DNA of 64,000 nt from Janthinobacterium sp. 61 (lineage in GTDB: Bacteria > Pseudomonadota > Gammaproteobacteria > Burkholderiales > Burkholderiaceae_D): the NCBI RefSeq assembly GCF_002846335.1, contig NZ_PJMQ01000001.1, positions 186,001 through 250,000 of the forward strand, read 5' to 3'. Each line of letters begins with the position of its first letter. Within the stretch, counting starts at the first letter, position 1. The notes under the pieces were generated by a model, which did no database searches, was not told the origin of the DNA, and saw only the letters and a program-made list of their open reading frames with translations. This document shows positions 60,048-64,000 of this stretch, in pieces. The translations under genes were made by a program, and so were the position numbers.

Positions 60048-62162
60048 ATGCAAAGCAGCAAACATTACGGTTTCGCCGGCGCACTGGCGCTATTGTGCGG
60101 CGTGGCGCAGGCCGCTTCCGAACCTGCTCCCGCTCTGGCCGCGCGCCTGGCGGACTTCGACGGCTGGGCGGCCCAGCGCATGGCCACGCAGCGCTTGCCG
60201 GGCGTGACCGTCGGTTTCAGCCAGGGCGACGTGGAATGGGTGAAGGGTTACGGCTATGCCGACCTGGAAAACCGCGTGCCGGCCACGGCCCGCTCCAGCT
60301 ACCGGCTGGCGTCCGTCACCAAGCCCATGACGGCGGTGGCCATTTTGCAACTGGTCGAACAGGGCAAGGTCGACCTGGATGCGCCCGTGCAAACCTATGT
60401 GCCGTACTTCCCCGTCAAACCGTTCCCCGTGACGGTGCGCCAGCTGCTGGGCCACCTGGGCGGCATCGATGCCTACCGCAACAGCCAGGTGGAACAGCAT
60501 TTCAAGGAGCACAAGGATACGCGCCAGTCCATCGCCGTCTTCGAGCAGTTCGACCTGATCGCCGAACCGGGCACGCGCTTCCGCTACACCAGCTATGGCT
60601 ACAACTTGCTGGGCGCCGTCATCGAGGGCGCCTCGGGCGAAAGCTATGGCGGCTACATGCGGCGCCATGTGTGGGGGCCGCTGGGCATGGATGCCACCGT
60701 GCTGGATGACCCGGACGCCGTGATCGCCCATCGCGTGCGCGGCTACCGGCTGGCCGGCAAGGAGTTGAAGAATTCCGAATTCGTCGACATCAGCAGCCGC
60801 TTTTCGGCCGGCGGCACACGCGCAAGCGTGCCCGACATGCTGGCGTTCGGCAGGGGTGTCCATGCAGGCAAGATACTGTCGGCGGCCAGCGTGGCCGCCA
60901 TGGTGCAGCCGATGGCCACGCGCGCGGGCCGCTTGACGCACTATGGCATGGGCTGGGAAATCTTCCCCACGGGTGGGCGCTACGCCATCGCCCATAGCGG
61001 CCAGCAGCCGGAAACCGTCACCTATCTGTACAGCTTTCCCTCGCGCAAGCTCACCATTGCCGTCGCCGCCAATCTCGAGCGCGTCAATCCGGAAGCGTTC
61101 GTGCAGCGCCTGTTCGAGGTGGTCACGGGCGAGCCGTGGCAGCTGAAAACGTATATCGCCGATGCGGGCGCGCAGCGCGCTTACCAGGTGGCGCAGGGCC
61201 TGTTCGAGGAGGGCCGGGCGCATGCCGAGCGCACGCATGAATCTTATGCCGATGCGGCCGCCACGCGCCTAGCCTTTACGCAAATCAACGGGCAAGCGCT
61301 GGCGCCGGACGCCACGGTGGCGCGCCCCTTCATCGAGGCGGCCCGCCATCCCGCCGGCGGAAGAGTCTTCCTGGCGGCCGGCGCCAGCATGGCCGAGGCG
61401 CTGCGCCAGTCGGGCATTGACCTGGACACCTACTCGCGCGGTGGCGCGCTGGCGTTTGCGCGCGACTATGTCCTGTTGTCGCGAAGCAAAGCGGCCGGCA
61501 CCTTGCCCCGTTTTGACCCCGCCTTCGAGCAAGCCATGGTGGCCCTGGCCGCCAGTTGGGACCGCACGGCCGCCATCGCCTGGCCAGCCGCACCTGCACC
61601 CGCCTCCGCCTCCATCGCCGCAATCGATAGCCAGCTGCGTGCGGCCTTCCACGGCCAGCGAGCCTATCCCGATTTCGTGCCCGAGCTGCAAGAACTGGCG
61701 CAAGCGTCGGCCGGGCGCGGCGAGGCGGAATCGGCGCTGGCGGCCAGCCGCCTGGCAGTGGAGCTGTATCCGCTCAGCGACCGCGCACATGCGCTGCAGG
61801 GCTTGACCTTGCTGGGCGCCGGCAAGCGGGAACCGGCCCTTGCCGCCCTGCGCCTGGCGCTGGCCCGCGATCCGCTGGGTGCGGCCAGTCCGGCGGCGCT
61901 GAACCTGGAAGCTTACCGCTTGAAAGGCAGCGGCGCCGTGGCGCAAGGCATGGCCGTGCTGCAGGCGGCCGCCAGCCTGCATCCGCGCGATGCGAATCTG
62001 CAGGACAGCCTGGCCGAGTTTTATGTCGAGCAAGGCTTGCGCCCGCAGGCGGTAGCAGCGTATCGCCAGGCGCTGCAGCTCGATCCCCGCTATCCGGGCG
62101 CTGTGGGCGCCAGGGCGGCAATCATTCGCCTCGGTGGCGAGACGAAGGCGCTGGCGCCTTAG
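60048..62162 (+). CDS. Serine hydrolase (beta-lactamase class C family) with C-terminal TPR
   Basis: A 704-residue exported protein (signal HYGFAGALALLCGVAQAASE). The beta-lactamase/PBP4 fold has SVTK (nucleophile Ser, Lys) near residue 88 and HSG near 319. The middle motif is YTSYGYNLLG, with Ser where class C enzymes have Asn (YxN), similar to LACTB-like hydrolases. After about 560 come helical repeats of TPR type (ASLHPRDANLQDSLAEFYVE, AYRQALQLDPRYPGAVGAR). ATG at 60048; TTG at 60042 with closer GAGGA is possible. Probable periplasmic peptidase or esterase. Confidence 0.85.
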   Translation: MQSSKHYGFAGALALLCGVAQAASEPAPALAARLADFDGWAAQRMATQRLPGVTVGFSQGDVEWVKGYGYADLENRVPATARSSYRLASVTKPMTAVAILQLVEQGKVDLDAPVQTYVPYFPVKPFPVTVRQLLGHLGGIDAYRNSQVEQHFKEHKDTRQSIAVFEQFDLIAEPGTRFRYTSYGYNLLGAVIEGASGESYGGYMRRHVWGPLGMDATVLDDPDAVIAHRVRGYRLAGKELKNSEFVDISSRFSAGGTRASVPDMLAFGRGVHAGKILSAASVAAMVQPMATRAGRLTHYGMGWEIFPTGGRYAIAHSGQQPETVTYLYSFPSRKLTIAVAANLERVNPEAFVQRLFEVVTGEPWQLKTYIADAGAQRAYQVAQGLFEEGRAHAERTHESYADAAATRLAFTQINGQALAPDATVARPFIEAARHPAGGRVFLAAGASMAEALRQSGIDLDTYSRGGALAFARDYVLLSRSKAAGTLPRFDPAFEQAMVALAASWDRTAAIAWPAAPAPASASIAAIDSQLRAAFHGQRAYPDFVPELQELAQASAGRGEAESALAASRLAVELYPLSDRAHALQGLTLLGAGKREPALAALRLALARDPLGAASPAALNLEAYRLKGSGAVAQGMAVLQAAASLHPRDANLQDSLAEFYVEQGLRPQAVAAYRQALQLDPRYPGAVGARAAIIRLGGETKALAP

Positions 62163-62257
62163 ATGAATTCTGCATAAACATGGGTGAAAAGATTCCTTTT
62201 TGGAAATAAGCGCGCCGCGGTCTAATGGCGGCATTCGTTATCCACCAGAGGAATTCC

Positions 62258-63088
62258 ATGCAGACCCGTCTTCACTTCGCCGCGCTTCTTTTCACCTCCA
62301 TCGCCTTCACGCAAGTGGCGCAAGCGGACCAGCTGGCCGCCATCAAGGCGAAGGGCGAGCTGGTCTGCGGCACCCTGGGAACGGACGAGCCGAACAGTTT
62401 CATCGACGCCAAGTCGCGCCAGCTGGTCGGCTATGAAGTGGACCTGTGCCGCGCCATCGCCCAGGGCCTCGGCGTCAAACCGGTGATCAAGCAGCTGGCC
62501 GTGGCTGCCCGCATCCCCGAATTGCAGCAGGGTCGCATCGATATCCTGACAGCGTCCCTGACGCACAACAAGGAACGTGAAGCCTTGATCGACTTTTCCC
62601 TCTCCACGTTTTACACGGGCCAGCGCGTGCTGGTCAAAAAAAGCAGCAATATCACGACGGTCGCTGGCCTGGCCGGCAAGAAAGTGCTGACCGTCAAGGG
62701 CGGCACGCAGGAACCGAATATCCGCAAGGCCGTGCCCGGCGTGGACGTGGTGACGTTCGAGACGGCGGGCCAGGCCTATCTGGGCTTGCAGCAAGGCAAG
62801 GGCGTCGGCTATGTCGACGATGAAGTCTCGCTGCTGAATAATTACGCCAAGCTGGGCGCCGCGCAAAAGGATTATCTTGTGCTGCCGCAAAACATCAGCC
62901 AGGAAGTGTTTGCCTTCGGCATCCGCAAGGGCGAGACGGGCGTGAAAACAGCCGTCGACCAGGTGCTGCGCGGGCTGGAAAAATCGGGCGAGGCAGAAAA
63001 ACTGTTTTTCAAATGGTATGGTCCGACCAGCAATGTGAAATTTCAAAAACGCACATTCAAGATCGAATCGGACAAGATCGACGCCTGA
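62258..63088 (+). CDS. Amino-acid ABC transporter substrate-binding protein (GltI-like)
   Basis: A 276-residue periplasmic binding protein: signal MQTRLHFAALLFTSIAFTQV, cleavage near AQA. The type-3 solute-binding signature is SRQLVGYEVDLCRAIAQGLG, and ligand residues are in ILTASLTHNKEREALIDFSL and GKKVLTVKGGTQEPNIR. Best resemblance is to Glu/Asp binding proteins. AGAGGAA precedes the ATG. It heads an operon with two permease genes. Confidence 0.88.
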   Translation: MQTRLHFAALLFTSIAFTQVAQADQLAAIKAKGELVCGTLGTDEPNSFIDAKSRQLVGYEVDLCRAIAQGLGVKPVIKQLAVAARIPELQQGRIDILTASLTHNKEREALIDFSLSTFYTGQRVLVKKSSNITTVAGLAGKKVLTVKGGTQEPNIRKAVPGVDVVTFETAGQAYLGLQQGKGVGYVDDEVSLLNNYAKLGAAQKDYLVLPQNISQEVFAFGIRKGETGVKTAVDQVLRGLEKSGEAEKLFFKWYGPTSNVKFQKRTFKIESDKIDA

Positions 63089-63108
63089 ACCTCGCCTGAC
63101 TCTTCCGC

Positions 63109-63786
63109 ATGTTTGATCTGAACTTTTTGCTGTCCGGCGACTACCGCGACTGGCTGGTTTCCGGCTTGCTGCTGTCATTGCACCTGATGGGCATCACCTT
63201 GCTGCTGGCCCTGCCGCTGGCGTGCGGTGTCGCCATGCTGCGCCTCGCCCCGTCGCGCCTGCTCAATGCCCTGGGCGCCGCGTATGTCGAGCTGATCCGC
63301 AACGTGCCCTTGCTGGCGCACTTCCTGTTCTGGTACTTCGGCGCACCAGAACTGCTGCCCGACACGTGGAAGGAGCGCTTGTATGCCGGCAATATCGAAG
63401 CCGTCAGCGCCGTCACTGCCCTGACTTTATACACGGCCGCCTACATGGCGGAAGACATCCGCAGCGGTATTCGCGCCATTCCTGTCCAGCAATTCGAGGC
63501 GGGCCGGGCGCTGGGTTTCAGTTTTCTCGCCACCATGCGCCTGTGCATCGTGCCGCAGGCGCTGCGCCTGGCCGCGCCACCGCTGCTGTCGCAAACCCTG
63601 AACCTGTGGCAAAACACCAGCATTGCCACCGTCATCGGCGTGGCCGAGCTGATGTACCAGACGCAGCGCGTGGAAGCGGCCTCGTTCCGCAGCGTCGAGG
63701 CGTTCGTCTTCGCCAGCGTGGCTTACCTGCTCGTCTCTCTGGTGATCGCCGGCCTGGCAGCCTTGCTGCAAAGGAAGGTGTCCTGA
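63109..63786 (+). CDS. Amino-acid ABC transporter permease (GltJ-like)
   Basis: A 225-residue HisM/GltJ-type permease with membrane helices from residue 15 and the conserved block YVELIRNVPLLAHFLFWYFG. The EAA loop is AGRALGFSFLATMRLCIVPQ, followed by ALRLAAPPLLSQTLNLWQNT. It lies 20 bp downstream of the binding-protein gene, and its stop overlaps the start of the next permease by one base. Confidence 0.88.
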   Translation: MFDLNFLLSGDYRDWLVSGLLLSLHLMGITLLLALPLACGVAMLRLAPSRLLNALGAAYVELIRNVPLLAHFLFWYFGAPELLPDTWKERLYAGNIEAVSAVTALTLYTAAYMAEDIRSGIRAIPVQQFEAGRALGFSFLATMRLCIVPQALRLAAPPLLSQTLNLWQNTSIATVIGVAELMYQTQRVEAASFRSVEAFVFASVAYLLVSLVIAGLAALLQRKVS

Positions 63787-64000
63787 TGCTGGAACTGTTG
63801 CAGGACTACTGGCTGTATTTTCTCGTGGGACGCTATCCCGAGGGGCCGCTGGGCGGTTTGGCGCTGACGGTGCTGCTGGCCAGCCTGGCGCTGGTGCTCA
63901 GCTTGCCCTTCGGCCTGCTGCTGGGGCTGGCGCGCCTGAGTCCCTGGCGATTGTTGCGCTGGCCTGTCGCCGCGCTGATCCACGTGGTGCGGGGCATCCC
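63786..64000 (+). CDS. Amino-acid ABC transporter permease (GltK-like), N-terminal part
   Basis: The ATG shares its A with the preceding stop (TGATG). The 71 residues in the window, MLELLQDYWLYFLVGRYPEG and then LALTVLLASLALVLSLPFGL with LIHVVRGIP, are the start of a second HisM/GltK-type permease. The gene runs off the window edge. Confidence 0.85.
   Translation, partial: MLELLQDYWLYFLVGRYPEGPLGGLALTVLLASLALVLSLPFGLLLGLARLSPWRLLRWPVAALIHVVRGI

Overview
The window is about 64 kb of high-GC, densely coded chromosomal DNA from a Gram-negative bacterium. Outer-membrane porins, OmpA proteins, an AsmA protein, periplasmic alpha-2-macroglobulin with PBP1C and E. coli-type LexA boxes point to Betaproteobacteria. 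The gene mix (Gcr-type 'recombinase', DUF3617, DUF1800/DUF1501, DUF883/YqjE/BON stress set, AI-2E transporters) suggests Oxalobacteraceae, of a Janthinobacterium/Massilia/Duganella kind. The genus is inference. No rRNA, tRNA, CRISPR array, intact insertion sequence or prophage was recognised.

Layout. 0-7 kb: 3' end of a glycerate kinase gene, an NAD(P)H:quinone reductase-like gene divergent from a LysR regulator, a secreted DUF1800/DUF1501 pair and an AI-2E family permease. 6.7-9.6 kb: a small unknown gene and a PAP2 / diacylglycerol-kinase-like / metallophosphoesterase operon, with two LexA boxes in the divergent gap. 9.7-17.2 kb: a phospholipase-D lipoprotein translationally coupled to a Gcr-type membrane protein, a porin, a DUF3617 protein, a TerC-CBS-CorC protein and a small secreted protein. 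17.5-20.3 kb: an M16 peptidase.

20.4-36.6 kb: a cluster of envelope and general-stress genes. It holds OmpA lipoproteins, three glycine-zipper proteins, tiny membrane proteins (lmo0937 and DUF3309 types), a Crp/Fnr regulator, AsmA, DUF4398, a ferritin-like protein, DUF883/YqjE, patatin, a Cys-repeat protein, BON, AI-2E and YihY. Seven copies of one 16-bp dyad, about TGTRCG-N4-CGWACA, lie upstream of genes in this cluster, including the divergent promoter of the Crp/Fnr gene. I propose this as an undescribed regulon operator.

37-45 kb: a 1920-residue alpha-2-macroglobulin followed by PBP1C (4-bp overlap). 44.9-46.9 kb: an AT-rich island with a wrecked C39 bacteriocin-processing peptidase domain (two in-frame stops), a low-GC secreted protein and a possible 35-codon peptide gene. 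46.9-48.5 kb: three small secreted proteins.

48.6-55.4 kb: a DctB/DctD-like sigma-54 two-component system beside a NitT/TauT-type ABC transporter operon whose first gene has a good -24/-12 promoter and two upstream dyad sites. 55.7-64 kb: an unknown winged-helix-like protein, an MtfA-type peptidase, a LytTR response regulator with its histidine kinase, a beta-lactamase-fold serine hydrolase and the start of a polar amino-acid ABC transporter operon.

A structured intergenic repeat of about 120 bp occurs three times (6.6, 30.9 and 52.0 kb). Its closing stem and internal hairpin differ in sequence between copies but stay complementary. A second, REP-like palindromic repeat sits at 9.6 kb.
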